Part shown: positions 16,438 through 26,600 of the stretch, one piece after another
Position numbering within the stretch: the stretch's first letter is position 1
Layout of the letters: the number at the start of each line of letters is the position of its first letter
Assembly (NCBI GenBank): GCA_003724185.1
Contig: RHGM01000003.1
Span: 930,001-994,000, forward strand
Source of the DNA: Porphyrobacter sp. IPPAS B-1204
GTDB taxonomy: Bacteria; Pseudomonadota; Alphaproteobacteria; Sphingomonadales; Sphingomonadaceae
Direction: 5' to 3'
Length of the DNA stretch: 64,000 nt
Position numbers and translations under genes: made by a program
The notes under the pieces: generated by a model
Told to the model about the DNA's origin: nothing
Databases searched by the model: none
What the model saw: the letters and a program-made list of their open reading frames with translations, nothing else

Positions 16438-17040
16438 ATGGCACCGGTCAGGAATATTGCAGAACCGGACGAAAGCCTGCGCACCCACCTGCGCGCCGCG
16501 ACGATGGCCGCGCACGATCTGCTCGATCACGCGATGCAGGCCGCCAGCGGGTGGCAGACCCGCGCTGATTATGCCCGCTTTCTGGCGCTGCAGCACGCCG
16601 CCCGCGCACCTCTGGAAGATTGGCTGGCGGCCCATGCGCCCGCCGATCTGTGCCCGCCGCCGCAGACCCCCTTGCTTGCCCGTGACCTGGCCGCGTTAGG
16701 CCTGGAATTGCCCGCGCCTGCCCCGGTCCTGACCCTGTCCAGCCCTGACGCCGGAACGGCTCTTGGCACAGCCTGGGTGCTGGCCGGATCGGCGCTCGGC
16801 AACCGGGCCATTGCCAAGCAGGTCGCCCGGATCGGCAGCGGCGAATGGCCGGTGGCGTTCCTTGGCGATGATGCGATGATGGCCTTCTGGCAAGGCCTGC
16901 GCCTCAGGATCGAACAACCCGCCGCCCCCGGCGAGGCCGAGGGCGCAACCCGCGCAGCAGAGGCGGTGTTCGCGCATTTCCTCGAGGTGGCTGAGAACAG
17001 CCAAAGCGTTGAAACCACGCCCGAAAGCCTCCCCGCATGA
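16438..17040 (+). CDS. bphO: Heme oxygenase (biliverdin-producing)
   Basis: A 200-residue, all-helical protein of the heme oxygenase fold. The N-terminal LRAATMAAHDLLD supplies the proximal heme ligand (H26), and WVLAGSALGNRAIAKQ matches the distal-helix glycine region. It opens heme to biliverdin, iron and CO. The stop overlaps the start of the bacteriophytochrome gene by 4 bp, and that protein needs biliverdin as chromophore, so the pair is a functional unit. Sequence identity to characterised BphO proteins could not be measured. Confidence 0.85.
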   Translation: MAPVRNIAEPDESLRTHLRAATMAAHDLLDHAMQAASGWQTRADYARFLALQHAARAPLEDWLAAHAPADLCPPPQTPLLARDLAALGLELPAPAPVLTLSSPDAGTALGTAWVLAGSALGNRAIAKQVARIGSGEWPVAFLGDDAMMAFWQGLRLRIEQPAAPGEAEGATRAAEAVFAHFLEVAENSQSVETTPESLPA

Positions 17041-19583
17041 ACCTCCACCAGCGAGGCGACACGCTCACCGAATGTGACCGCGAGGCGATCCATCACATCG
17101 CGGCGGTGCAAAGCTTCGGCGGGCTGATCGCTGCCGATGACAAAGGCTGCGTGGCCCATGCCTCGGCCAATGTTGCCGGCTTGCTCGGCTTGGCCGAAAC
17201 CCCCGCGCCCGGCACCCCGCTCGCCGCGATCATCGCGCCGGAAGCGCTGGCCGCACTGGAACAGGCGCTCACCCATCTGGCCGGAGTCGACACTCTGGAG
17301 CGCCGCTTCGGCCTTGATCTGACAGGCAAAGGCCAGTTCTTCGATTGCGCGGTTCACCTGTCTTGCGGGCTTTCGATCATCGAATTCGAACCCCATGCCC
17401 GCAATGATTTTGCCGACCATGTCAGCATGATCGTGCCGGTGATCGCCCAGCTTGAACAATCCACCAGCGTCGCCGGCTTGTGCGACACCGCCGCGCGGCT
17501 GGTGCGGCAGATGACCGGGTATGACCGCGTCATGATCTACCGCTTCCACCCCGATGAAAGCGGCGAGGTTATCGCCGAGGACCGTGACGAAGCGCTCGAA
17601 CCTTATCTGGGCCTGCGCTACCCCGCCGCCGACATCCCGCAACAGGCGCGCGAGCTGTTCCGCCGCAACCGCTTCCGCATCATCGCCGACATGAATGCCG
17701 AGGCCGTGCCGATTGTCCCCGCCTTGGGCGCGGATGACATGCCGCTCGACCTGTCGATGTCGATGCTGCGGTCGCATTCGAAGATGCACCTTGCCTATAT
17801 GCGCAACATGGGCGTGGGCGCCTCGCTGGCGATTGCGATTGTGCGGCATGACCGTTTGTGGGGCATGATTTCCTGCCACCACCGCGAAGCTCGCCTGCCG
17901 CCCTATTCGCTCCGCACCGTGGCCGAGCTGCTCAGCCAGACCTTCTCCCTGATGCTTGACCGCATCCTGGTGGCGCAGGCCGAAGGCTTGCGGGAGCGGG
18001 CGCGGCATCTGAATGACCGGCTGCTGCTGCGGCTTGCGGGCGGGGTTACGCTGGCCGACAGCCTGCCGATGATCGAGGAGCTGCTGCGCGGCACGATCCA
18101 GCATGACGGCATATCGCTGTTCGCCGATGACGAATATCGTGCCAGCGGCAAGGCACCTGACGAAACGCAGTTCCGCGCGATTGCCCCCTTGCTGGCGAGC
18201 ACGCTGGGCGGGGCGACCCATGCCACCACAAGACTCGCCGATCAGGTCGCCGAAGCCGCCGCTTTTGCCGATCGTGCTGCTGGCGCGCTGGTGCTGCCGC
18301 TGTCGCGCGGCACCCGCGATGCGCTGGTGCTGTGGCGCAGACCGCTTGACCGGGTGATCCAGTGGGCGGGCGATCCGGCCAAGGCTGCCGCGGCGCCCGG
18401 CGAACTGCTCCAGCCCCGCGCCAGCTTTGCCGCATGGTGCGAGACGGTGCGCGGCCACAGCGCCGAATGGAGCGCCGACGAATGCGAAATCGCCGCCCGG
18501 CTGCGCCGCACCCTGATCGAGGTGGTGCTGCGGATGAGCGAAGACCTCACCCGTGAACGCGCCCGCGCCGCGCAGCAGCAGGACCTGCTGATCGCCGAAC
18601 TCAATCACCGGGTGCGCAACATCCTCGGCCTGATCCGTGCACTGGTGGCGCAATCGCAGGCCGAAGCGCTGAGCGTGCCCGGCTTTGCCGCGATCATTGG
18701 CGGACGGATCGCCGCGCTGGCGACAGCGCATGAGAACATCACCGCCAAGAACTGGGGCCCCGCCAGCCTCGTCCGCCTTATTGAGGCGGAACTGGCACCC
18801 TATGGCGCTGCAGACCGCACGCGCTTCCGGCTGACGGGAGACGATGTGCTCGTCACCCCCGAAGCCTATACGATCCTTGCGCTGGTGGTGCATGAACTGG
18901 CGACCAATTCCGCCAAATACGGCAGCCTTTCGGCCCGTGCCGGTAGCGTTGAGGTCACTCTGGCCCGCACGGCGTTCGGCGACCTCGCCCTGCGCTGGCG
19001 CGAGGCGGGCGGCCCGCCGGTGACCGCGCCTACACGGCACGGGTTCGGTTCCACCATCATCACCCGTTCAATTCCGCACGACCTTCAGGGCGAGGCCGAT
19101 GTGCGTTACAAGCTGGCCGGGGTGGAGGCGGATTTCCTTGTGCCTGCGCGCTATCTTGCCGCCGCCTATACGGTTGCACTGCGCGTGCCTGCCCCGCTGC
19201 CCGAACCGCAGCACCCGCCCGCCAGTTCGCCGCAGCATCAGCCTGCCCGCGTGCTGGTGGTGGAAGACAGCATCATCATCGCGCTCGACACCGAGGAAAA
19301 CCTCAAGCGGCTCGGCGTGGGCGACGTGCGGCTGGAAAGTTCGGTGACAGGCGCGATCGCCGCGATTGCAGAGCAGCGGCCCGACTTTGCGATCATCGAT
19401 TTCAACCTCGGCAGCGAATCCTCCGAACCGATTGCCGAGGCCCTGCGCGCAGCAGGCGTCCGGTTCGTGCTGGCAACGGGCTATGCCGAGGGTGCGGGCA
19501 GTTTTGAACGGTTGGGCGCAGCCGCCGTGCTGCGCAAACCCTATGGCATGACCGAGATCGAACGCCTGCTTACCGTGCAATAG
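17037..19583 (+). CDS. bphP: Bacteriophytochrome HWE histidine kinase with receiver domain
   Basis: An 848-residue light sensor. Order: PAS (residues 1-125, with the biliverdin-binding Cys13 in ECDREAIHHI), GAF (about 140-310, with the DIP motif at 199-201), PHY (about 320-505, including the tongue motif PRASF), then an HWE-type kinase with phospho-accepting H524 in ELNHRVRNILGL, and a C-terminal receiver with D788 in IIDFNL. It senses red/far-red light through biliverdin made by the upstream heme oxygenase. HWE kinases commonly act in general stress signalling of Alphaproteobacteria. The fused receiver suggests internal phosphate control. It converges on tonB with a 7-bp gap and no terminator. 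Confidence 0.95.
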   Translation: MNLHQRGDTLTECDREAIHHIAAVQSFGGLIAADDKGCVAHASANVAGLLGLAETPAPGTPLAAIIAPEALAALEQALTHLAGVDTLERRFGLDLTGKGQFFDCAVHLSCGLSIIEFEPHARNDFADHVSMIVPVIAQLEQSTSVAGLCDTAARLVRQMTGYDRVMIYRFHPDESGEVIAEDRDEALEPYLGLRYPAADIPQQARELFRRNRFRIIADMNAEAVPIVPALGADDMPLDLSMSMLRSHSKMHLAYMRNMGVGASLAIAIVRHDRLWGMISCHHREARLPPYSLRTVAELLSQTFSLMLDRILVAQAEGLRERARHLNDRLLLRLAGGVTLADSLPMIEELLRGTIQHDGISLFADDEYRASGKAPDETQFRAIAPLLASTLGGATHATTRLADQVAEAAAFADRAAGALVLPLSRGTRDALVLWRRPLDRVIQWAGDPAKAAAAPGELLQPRASFAAWCETVRGHSAEWSADECEIAARLRRTLIEVVLRMSEDLTRERARAAQQQDLLIAELNHRVRNILGLIRALVAQSQAEALSVPGFAAIIGGRIAALATAHENITAKNWGPASLVRLIEAELAPYGAADRTRFRLTGDDVLVTPEAYTILALVVHELATNSAKYGSLSARAGSVEVTLARTAFGDLALRWREAGGPPVTAPTRHGFGSTIITRSIPHDLQGEADVRYKLAGVEADFLVPARYLAAAYTVALRVPAPLPEPQHPPASSPQHQPARVLVVEDSIIIALDTEENLKRLGVGDVRLESSVTGAIAAIAEQRPDFAIIDFNLGSESSEPIAEALRAAGVRFVLATGYAEGAGSFERLGAAAVLRKPYGMTEIERLLTVQ

Positions 19584-19590
19584 GCGCCCG

Positions 19591-20319
19591 TCAGAACCAT
19601 TGCTGGCGCCAGTAAAACGGGGCGGGCACCGGGCGGCCGCTGGCATCGGTCGCAGGGCGGAAGCCGAGGCGGTTTTCGACCAGCTGGCAGGTGATGCGGT
19701 CAGCCTCTGGATCGGGGCTGGGGCGATAGATGGAGCATCCCCGCGCGCGGCCATCCGTGCCGACGGTGACACGCACGATCACCTGCGTTCCGCGCCGCGC
19801 AGAGCGGCCCCCGAGAGGCACCGGAAAATCGCGGGCATTGTCGATGCTGCCTGAAATGTGCACCGGCTTGCTGACCGCCACCCCGCCGCGTCCGGAGCCG
19901 CTGTTGCCGCTGCCGGTGCTATCGCCTGTGCCCGCTGCGCCTGTGCCTTCGCCCGCAGCCGCCGCACCGGAGCGGTTGGCCGTCCCGGTTGAAGCGGCCC
20001 GCGGCAAGGGATCATCCTGCTTCGTGCGCACGCGCGGCGGAGGGGCAGTCACGGGCTTCGCCACCGCCTCCTTCCCCGGAGCGCCCTGAGCGCCTTCATC
20101 CGGTTTGGATTGATTCTCCGGCGGCGGCGGAGGGTCGGGCGGGGTGGTGACGGTGACAGAGAAGGTCGACAGCACCTCGCGCTCGACCATGGCGGTCATG
20201 TCCGGCGCAAGTGCGCGTGCAAGGCCGTAAAGCGCGGCCAGATGCAGCAGCACGATCACCGCGATCAGCGGCCAGCTCAGCCGCCGCGGACGCGCCTCAA
20301 AGCCGCGATTGGTCGTCAT
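19591..20319 (-). CDS. tonB: Energy transducer TonB
   Basis: A 242-residue protein with one N-terminal membrane helix (PLIAVIVLLHLAALYGLARAL), a proline-rich then Gly/Ser-rich periplasmic linker (PPDPPPPPENQSKPDEG) and a C-terminal TonB domain (GTQVIVRVTVGTDGRARGCSIYRPSPD, ending FYWRQQWF). It couples the inner-membrane ExbB/ExbD motor to outer-membrane receptors such as the large TonB-dependent receptor 3 kb away. The start at 20319 is set by the membrane helix; the upstream open frame is a shadow. No exbBD is nearby. Confidence 0.88.
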   Translation of the reverse strand: MTTNRGFEARPRRLSWPLIAVIVLLHLAALYGLARALAPDMTAMVEREVLSTFSVTVTTPPDPPPPPENQSKPDEGAQGAPGKEAVAKPVTAPPPRVRTKQDDPLPRAASTGTANRSGAAAAGEGTGAAGTGDSTGSGNSGSGRGGVAVSKPVHISGSIDNARDFPVPLGGRSARRGTQVIVRVTVGTDGRARGCSIYRPSPDPEADRITCQLVENRLGFRPATDASGRPVPAPFYWRQQWF

Positions 20320-20353
20320 AGCCTCAACCCTGTCTGCCTGATCGCTCCATTCC

Positions 20354-20375
20354 GGATGCGGTTGGCGCCGCATCC
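20354..20375. promoter_or_regulatory. Inverted repeat between tonB and the MASE1 kinase
   Basis: Perfect 8-bp arms GGATGCGG and CCGCATCC with a 6-nt spacer, 35 bp before tonB and within its divergent promoter region. Could be an operator or an RNA hairpin in the tonB leader. Confidence 0.35.
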
Positions 20376-20520
20376 CGAAAAGCGGGTCTATACCAGAACC
20401 GGAGCAATTGGCGATGGAGCGCCGGGAATCGAGCGCGCACTGGATCATGACCTGCCCGGCGGCATCGATGCCCCGGATGCCGAAGCCGACTGCGGCCCGA
20501 TGGGCGCGGCCCGTGATACC

Positions 20521-23500
20521 ATGTCCGCCGCGCCGGTAGAAAACACCCGGTCGGGCAGCACCACCGCAGAAAATCGGGCGCCGCCCTCCGGTGCGCATCG
20601 CACCATGTCCGCCGGGCTTGGCGGTGCGGGCGGTGCGCTGTTGGCGTGGGCTCACCGCCAGACGCGCGGCCGGATCGCATCCGGCCCGATCGACCGGGCC
20701 AGCATCCTTGCCGCGCTGTTCGGGGGCGCGGTCTACCTCGCGCTGGCCTGCGCCAGTCTGGTGATTGCCACGGCGGGCGAGACTGTCAGCCCGATCTGGC
20801 TGCCCAATGCCTGTGCGGTCGCGTTCCTGCTGCGGGTGCGGCTGCGCAACGAATTGCCATTCCTGCTCGCCTGCTTTGCCGCCAGCCTTGGCGCAAACGC
20901 CGTGGCGCAGCTGCCCGATCATATTGCCCTGCTGTTTTCGTGGGGCAACATGATCGAGATCGTGATCGTGCTCGCGCTCACCCGCACGGGGGGATCGCTG
21001 CTGCCTGACATGAGCCGCCTTACGGATCTGGCCCGCTTTGTCTGGGCTGGTGGGCTTGTGGGTCCGCTGGCTTCAGCAATGCTGACCGCCCCGGCGATGG
21101 GCGACACACTGGAACAGGTGCGCGCCGGAGCGGTGACCTGGTTCCTGACCGACAGCATGGCGATGGTGCTGGTGGTGCCGATGGCGCTGCTGGTGACAGA
21201 CCGTATCCGCGGCGTGCTGCCGCCTGCACCGGCCCGCCCGCTGGAAAGCGCGGCGCTGCTGGGCGGCGGCATGGCCTGCGCCTTTCTGGTGTTCAACCAG
21301 ACCCATTATCCGCTGATGTTCCTGATCCAGCCGATCACGCTGCTCCATGCCTTCCGGCTGGGCAGCCTCGGCAGCGCGCTGCTGGTCAGCGGGGTGGCGG
21401 TGGTGGCGGGGGCCATGACCTGGGCCGGTGCGGGGCCGATCGCCGGCGCAAGCGGGGGCGGGATCACGCAGCTTCACCTGCTGCAGGCCTTCATCGCCGC
21501 CAACTTCCTTACCGGGCTGCCGGTCGCCGCGATCCTGGCCGGGCGGGACCGGATGATGGCGCGGCTTGAGGCCGGCAAGCGCGAGGTCGATCTTCTGGCG
21601 GCCCATATCAGCGATGCGATTCTGCGCTTCGATCTGGCCGGGGTGTGCACATACGCCTCGCCCTCGGTGCGCGATGTGCTCGGCACCCCGCCCGAGACGT
21701 TTCTGGGCCAGCATGTCGGCGCGCGGCTGCATCCCGATGCGCGGGACCGGGCGATGCAGGCGCTGGGACGCTTGCTGGGCGGCACCAGTGAACGCGAGCG
21801 CGTGACCTATCGCCGCTTCGCCGATGCGCCCGATGGCTCGCCCGTGTTCCTTGAGGCGGATTGCGCTGTCGTCCGCAATCCCGAAACCCGCGCCCGCGAA
21901 GGCGTGGTGGTGGCCGCGCGCGACGTGACCGAGCGGGTGGAGCTGGAATTGCTGCTGACCCGCGCCCGCCGCCACGCCGAAAACGCCGCGCGCGCCAAGT
22001 CCGATTTCCTCGCCAATATGAGCCATGAGATCCGCACGCCGATGAACGGGGTGCTGGGCTTTGCCGAACTGATGCTGCAAGGCGATCTGGCCGCCGACCA
22101 ACGCCGCTTTGCCGAGCTGATCGTGCAATCCGGCCGGTCGATGATGATGCTGCTCAACGATGTGCTCGACCTCAGCAAGATCGAAAGCGGCCAGTTCGCC
22201 ATCGACCGCGCACCGGTGGATCTGCACGCCAGCCTCGCCGAATGTGCCGCGCTTCACCGTCCGGCCGCGGAACGCAAGGGGGTGGTTCTGGATCTGGCCT
22301 GCGACTGCGGCGATGATCCGGAATGCCGCTTCAGCGAAGACCGCCCGCCGTGGTTGCTGACCGATGGACTGCGCCTGCGGCAAATCCTGATCAACCTGAT
22401 CGGCAATGCAGTGAAGTTCACCGAAGCCGGGCACATCCGGGTGAGTTACCGGGTGAGCCGGCATGATGTGCGGGTCTGCGTGGCCGACAGCGGGATCGGC
22501 ATCAGCCCGCTGCAGCTCGAAACGATCTTCCATCCCTTCACGCAAGGTGACATCGACATCGCGCGCCAGTTCGGCGGCACGGGGCTCGGGCTGTCGATCA
22601 GCCGCCAGCTGGCCGCGCTGCTGGGGGGCAGGATCGAGGTGGAAAGCCAACCTGGCGAAGGGTCGCGCTTCACGCTGGTGCTGCCTGCCATGCTTGCACC
22701 GCCCCTGCCAGAACCCACGCTGCCCGAACCAGAGCTGGCGCCGCCGCTGCAGCCGCAATCGCTTGCCCCGTCCCGTATCCTGCTGGTCGAGGATCACGAC
22801 ATCAACCGCCTGCTGGTCACGGAAATGCTTGAACGTTGCGGGCAGGAGGTCGCGCTGGCGCATGACGGGAACGAGGCCATCGCGATGGTGATCGATTCGA
22901 TCATGCGCGGGCGGCCCTATGATCTGGTGCTGATGGATGTGCAGATGCCCGATTGTGACGGGCTGGAGGCCACCCGTGCGATCCGGGCCGAGGGCATCGG
23001 GCCGTGCTTGCTGCCGGTGATCGCGCTGACCGCCAATGCCTACCCCGAAGACATCGCCGCCGCACGCGCAGCAGGGATGCAGGCGCATCTGGCCAAGCCG
23101 GTCGTGTTTGCCCAGCTTGCCCGAGCCTTGCAGCGCTGGCTGCCGACCCGGATAGTCGAGACCGAGCAGCCCGGCGCAGCGCCGCCGCACACGCGGGCAT
23201 CGGCGCTGGCAGGCTCACCCCGGCTGGTGGCGCGCTGGCAAGCACGGCGGGCAGAGGCGGTGGACGCGGTGCTCGCCGCGGTGGAGGAAGGCTGGCTGAC
23301 GGCCGCCGCGCCTCCGCCCGAAGCCGCAGCACAGGGCCTTGCGCGCCTGCTGCACAAGGTCGCAGGGACCGCGGCGATGTTCGGTGAGGCCGGACTTGGC
23401 GAAGCCGCTGCGGCGCTCGAACGCGCGCTGGTCACCCGGGCCGAAGGCACAACCCGCGCCGCTCTCGCGCACGGGCTGCTGGCCCAAGGTGGCCCTGCTG

Positions 23501-23535
23501 CCGAAGCCGAAGCGCTGCACCGCGCGCGCGGGTAA
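20521..23535 (+). CDS. MASE1-PAS hybrid histidine kinase with receiver and Hpt domains
   Basis: A protein of about 1004 residues. Order: a MASE1 membrane sensor (about residues 60-360, eight or so helices such as VYLALACASLVIATAGETVSPIW in part: LALACASLVIATAG), a PAS domain (about 365-480), HisKA with H502 in FLANMSHEIRTPMNG, HATPase (GTGLGLSISRQLAALLGG), a receiver with D806 in LVLMDVQMP, and an Hpt module with H945 in RLLHKVAGTAAMFG. It is a complete phosphorelay in one chain. The ligand is unknown. The exact start is uncertain (20521 or 20605). It is divergent from tonB. Confidence 0.9.
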   Translation: MSAAPVENTRSGSTTAENRAPPSGAHRTMSAGLGGAGGALLAWAHRQTRGRIASGPIDRASILAALFGGAVYLALACASLVIATAGETVSPIWLPNACAVAFLLRVRLRNELPFLLACFAASLGANAVAQLPDHIALLFSWGNMIEIVIVLALTRTGGSLLPDMSRLTDLARFVWAGGLVGPLASAMLTAPAMGDTLEQVRAGAVTWFLTDSMAMVLVVPMALLVTDRIRGVLPPAPARPLESAALLGGGMACAFLVFNQTHYPLMFLIQPITLLHAFRLGSLGSALLVSGVAVVAGAMTWAGAGPIAGASGGGITQLHLLQAFIAANFLTGLPVAAILAGRDRMMARLEAGKREVDLLAAHISDAILRFDLAGVCTYASPSVRDVLGTPPETFLGQHVGARLHPDARDRAMQALGRLLGGTSERERVTYRRFADAPDGSPVFLEADCAVVRNPETRAREGVVVAARDVTERVELELLLTRARRHAENAARAKSDFLANMSHEIRTPMNGVLGFAELMLQGDLAADQRRFAELIVQSGRSMMMLLNDVLDLSKIESGQFAIDRAPVDLHASLAECAALHRPAAERKGVVLDLACDCGDDPECRFSEDRPPWLLTDGLRLRQILINLIGNAVKFTEAGHIRVSYRVSRHDVRVCVADSGIGISPLQLETIFHPFTQGDIDIARQFGGTGLGLSISRQLAALLGGRIEVESQPGEGSRFTLVLPAMLAPPLPEPTLPEPELAPPLQPQSLAPSRILLVEDHDINRLLVTEMLERCGQEVALAHDGNEAIAMVIDSIMRGRPYDLVLMDVQMPDCDGLEATRAIRAEGIGPCLLPVIALTANAYPEDIAAARAAGMQAHLAKPVVFAQLARALQRWLPTRIVETEQPGAAPPHTRASALAGSPRLVARWQARRAEAVDAVLAAVEEGWLTAAAPPPEAAAQGLARLLHKVAGTAAMFGEAGLGEAAAALERALVTRAEGTTRAALAHGLLAQGGPAAEAEALHRARG

Positions 23536-23600
23536 CGCCGCCCGGCGCGCAAGCCGGTTCGGCGGCCACCCGTCCCGCACCCAGCTGTCCCGCAGCTCCC
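23536..23600 (-). repeat. Possible degenerate copy of the structured 3'-end repeat
   Basis: On the minus strand: GCTGCGGGAC, a P2-like hairpin GCCG-AAC-CGGC, TTGCG, and a P3-like hairpin CGCC-GGGC-GGCG. The TCCTCGCTCATG box is missing, so membership is tentative. It lies beyond the terminator of the TonB receptor gene. Confidence 0.35.
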
Positions 23601-23606
23601 CCAACG

Positions 23607-23637
23607 CAAAAGGGCGACCCGTTGCCGGGCCGCCCTT
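23607..23637 (-). terminator. Rho-independent terminator of the TonB-dependent receptor gene
   Basis: Stem GGGCG-G-CCCG / CGGG-T-CGCCC with a GCAA tetraloop, followed on the minus strand by CTTTTGC. It lies 29 bp past the receptor stop. Confidence 0.8.
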
Positions 23638-23665
23638 CCGCAATCATCGTGTCAGGTGTGCGCGA

Positions 23666-26600
23666 TCAGAAGACCACGCGGACCCCGAAGCGAACGCCCC
23701 ACAGCGAAGCGTTGAGGTTCACGTTCTCGATCGGCGGGGTGAACTGGTTGTTGCTCGCACGGTTGCTGAACTCGTACTGCGCGCAGTTCTGGGTCAGCGT
23801 GGCAGCGGTCGTGCCGCCAGCGGTCTGCAAACAGCGCACGTTCACCAGCGGCACCGAACCCGCGATCTGGCGCAGCGTGCCCCAATCGGAGTTGACCAAG
23901 TTGAGCACGTTCTCGACGTCGGCGATCAGTTCGATCTTGCCGCCGAACACGAACGGCACTTCCTGGCTGAAGCGCAGATCGACATCGTGGAACCACGGGC
24001 TGCGGGCGATGTTCTTCGGCGCAATCTGGCCCTGATACTGGCTCAGCGACGAATTCTGGACGAAGTTCTGGAAGTCCTCGAAATCGAAGTTGGCCGTGTA
24101 GGTGACCAGCGGATCAGCCGTGCGGCTGCTGACGTCCGGCACATACATCAGGTAACGCGAGTTGGTGCCGACCGTGCCGAACACGTTCGAACGGTTGGAG
24201 CCCGATGCCTGATCGGCAAAGGTGTAGCTGTAACGACGGCCCGAACGCACGTTGTAGAACGCTTCGATGCGGGTGTTGTTATCGCCGAACAGTTCCTTGT
24301 CGAACCCGGCCACCAGACGGAACGCGTGATCACGCTGGAAGTCGGAGATCCCGACCGCCGAGAAGTTCGGATCTTCGTTCACGGTGTTGGTGTAGTTCGA
24401 GAACGCCACCGACGAGTTGCCCGGGTTGCCATCGTTCACCTTCGAATAGGTGTAGGCACCCGACAGGTAGAAGCCCGAGCTCCAGTTCTTCGAGAAGCGG
24501 GCCACGATGTTGAGGCTGTCACCTTCGCTGGTGTTGGTCAGCAGGATGTCGGTGTTGGTGTCGCCAGCCTGAAGACCATCAAGGATGTTGTAGCGCGGAC
24601 GGCCATCAGGCAGCGTGCCGAGGTTGCCGGCCTGCTGGACAGTGCGGATGTCGGTCCATTCCAGACCGTTCTGCACATCCGAATAGACCACATCGACGCC
24701 GAAGTTCCAGCCATCGCCCAGGAAGCCGAGATCGGCTTCATAGTCGACCGAGCCCGAGAAACGCAGCTGCGACAGCGGCTCGAAATTCGGGTCGAGCGCG
24801 TTGGTCGGCGCGTTGGCCGCACCGCCGGTGCGCACCGCATCGAGGGTTGCTGCAGGAATGCCTTCGCCGCCGGTCACGTTGTTGAGCGTGGCGGCACCGA
24901 TGGCCTGAAGCTGCGCCGGGGTCTGGCCGGTGATGCCGGTGACCAGGAACGTGCCGTTGGCGTTGCGACGCGCCCGGGCGCGGCCCAGCGTCGGGCCGGG
25001 GTTCGAATAGTTGTTCGAAATCCACACCAGCGGGTTGCCGCCGCCGAAGATGCCGGCCGAACCACGAACCTGCAGACGATCGGTGGGCTGCCAGTTCACA
25101 CCGAAGCGCGGCTGAAACAGATCACGGCCGTTGAGGGTCGAAGTGTTGGGGAAGCCGAAGCGGTTCAGGAAGTTCTGGTTGAACGCCGGACGATCAGGCG
25201 TGTCGAACAGATCGTAACGCATGCCCGCAACCACGGTCAGGTTGTCGGTCACGTCGATCGTGTCCATGATGCCGAAGGTCCAGGAGTTGTTCTGGAAATT
25301 GGCTTCGACCGTCTCGATCCCACCCTGCAGCGGCACCGCGAAGTCAACATCGCTGGCGCGCTGGGCTTCAAGGTCGGCAAGCGATTCGAAGAACCACACA
25401 CCCGAAGTGCGCTGGGCAAACAGATTGCGCACGTCCTGCTGGCGGCGCTCGGCAATCAGCTTGACGGTGTGGTTGTTGAGCTTCAGCTGGGCCTGGAATT
25501 CGACCGCCAGCGACTGGCTTTCGAGTTCGTTCGACTGGCGGCTGAAGTCAGGGCCGAAGCGCAGCTGACGCGTGCCCGAGGGGCAGTTCTGGAACACGGT
25601 GTCGGTGGTCGGCGCAAGGCAGACGGTGAATTCACCGAAGGTGCGGTTGCCGCCGATCGGCTCCTGAATGCGGACATAGTCGGCATAGGAGACGCGCAGC
25701 TGGGTCGAGAAGCTGTCCGACCACTGGTTGTTCGACTGCAGAATGCCGAAGTGGTTGATCGCGCCCTGGTTGTAGTTGTTCGACAGCAGGTTGAAGGTCG
25801 GGTTGGTGGCATTGATCTGGCCTGCACCGGTCTGGCCCGCCAGCAGGCTGGCTTCGTTCCAGATGTAGGTCGCGGTCACGCGGTGACCGTCAGCCACGTT
25901 CCAGTCGAGCTTGGTGATCAGCTTGTCGTCGCTTTCGACCACGGCATCGGCCACGCCGAGGGTGTCGAAACCATAGACGCGCTGGGCGATGTCATTGACC
26001 GCGGTCAGCTGCGCATCGGTGATGCCGAGCTGCGAGGGCAGCACGTCCGACGGCACGGTGTCACGGGTGCGTTCATAGGTGACAGCGAAGAACAGCTTGT
26101 CCTTGATGATCGGGCCGGTGACCTGGCCAACGATGATTTCGGATTCAAAGGCGCCGGTGCGGGTCAGGTTGCGGGCGCGATCACCGCGCAGGCTGTCGTC
26201 CTGATAATAGGCGCTGCCCAGGAAGGTGAAGTTGTTGCCGCCCGACTTGAGCTGGGTGTTGATCGAACCACCAGCGAAGAAGCCCTGCTGGATGTCGACC
26301 GGAGCGGTTTCAACCGAGAATTCGCCGATCGCGTCAAGCGGGATCGGGCCGCGCGACGACACGAGGCCGCCAGCTTCGAGGCCGAAGGGGTCGCCAAAGG
26401 CCACGCCGTCAACGGTGAAGCGGTTGAAGCGGTTGTTCTGGCCGGCGATGCTGATCGAGTTGTTGGTCGGATCAAGGTTCACCAGCGGGTCGCGCGCCGC
26501 AAGGTTGCGGATGTCGCGGTTGACGTTGGCGATACCGGCGATGTCGCGGGCGGTCAGCACGGTGGCGGCGCCGGTCGACAGGGTGATCGCCGAACGCTGG

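Noticed and set aside
16569..19040. An 823-codon minus-strand frame over the phytochrome and heme oxygenase genes
   Set aside because: Composition is rich in Arg, Gln and His with no domain pattern, a typical shadow of a GC-rich gene.
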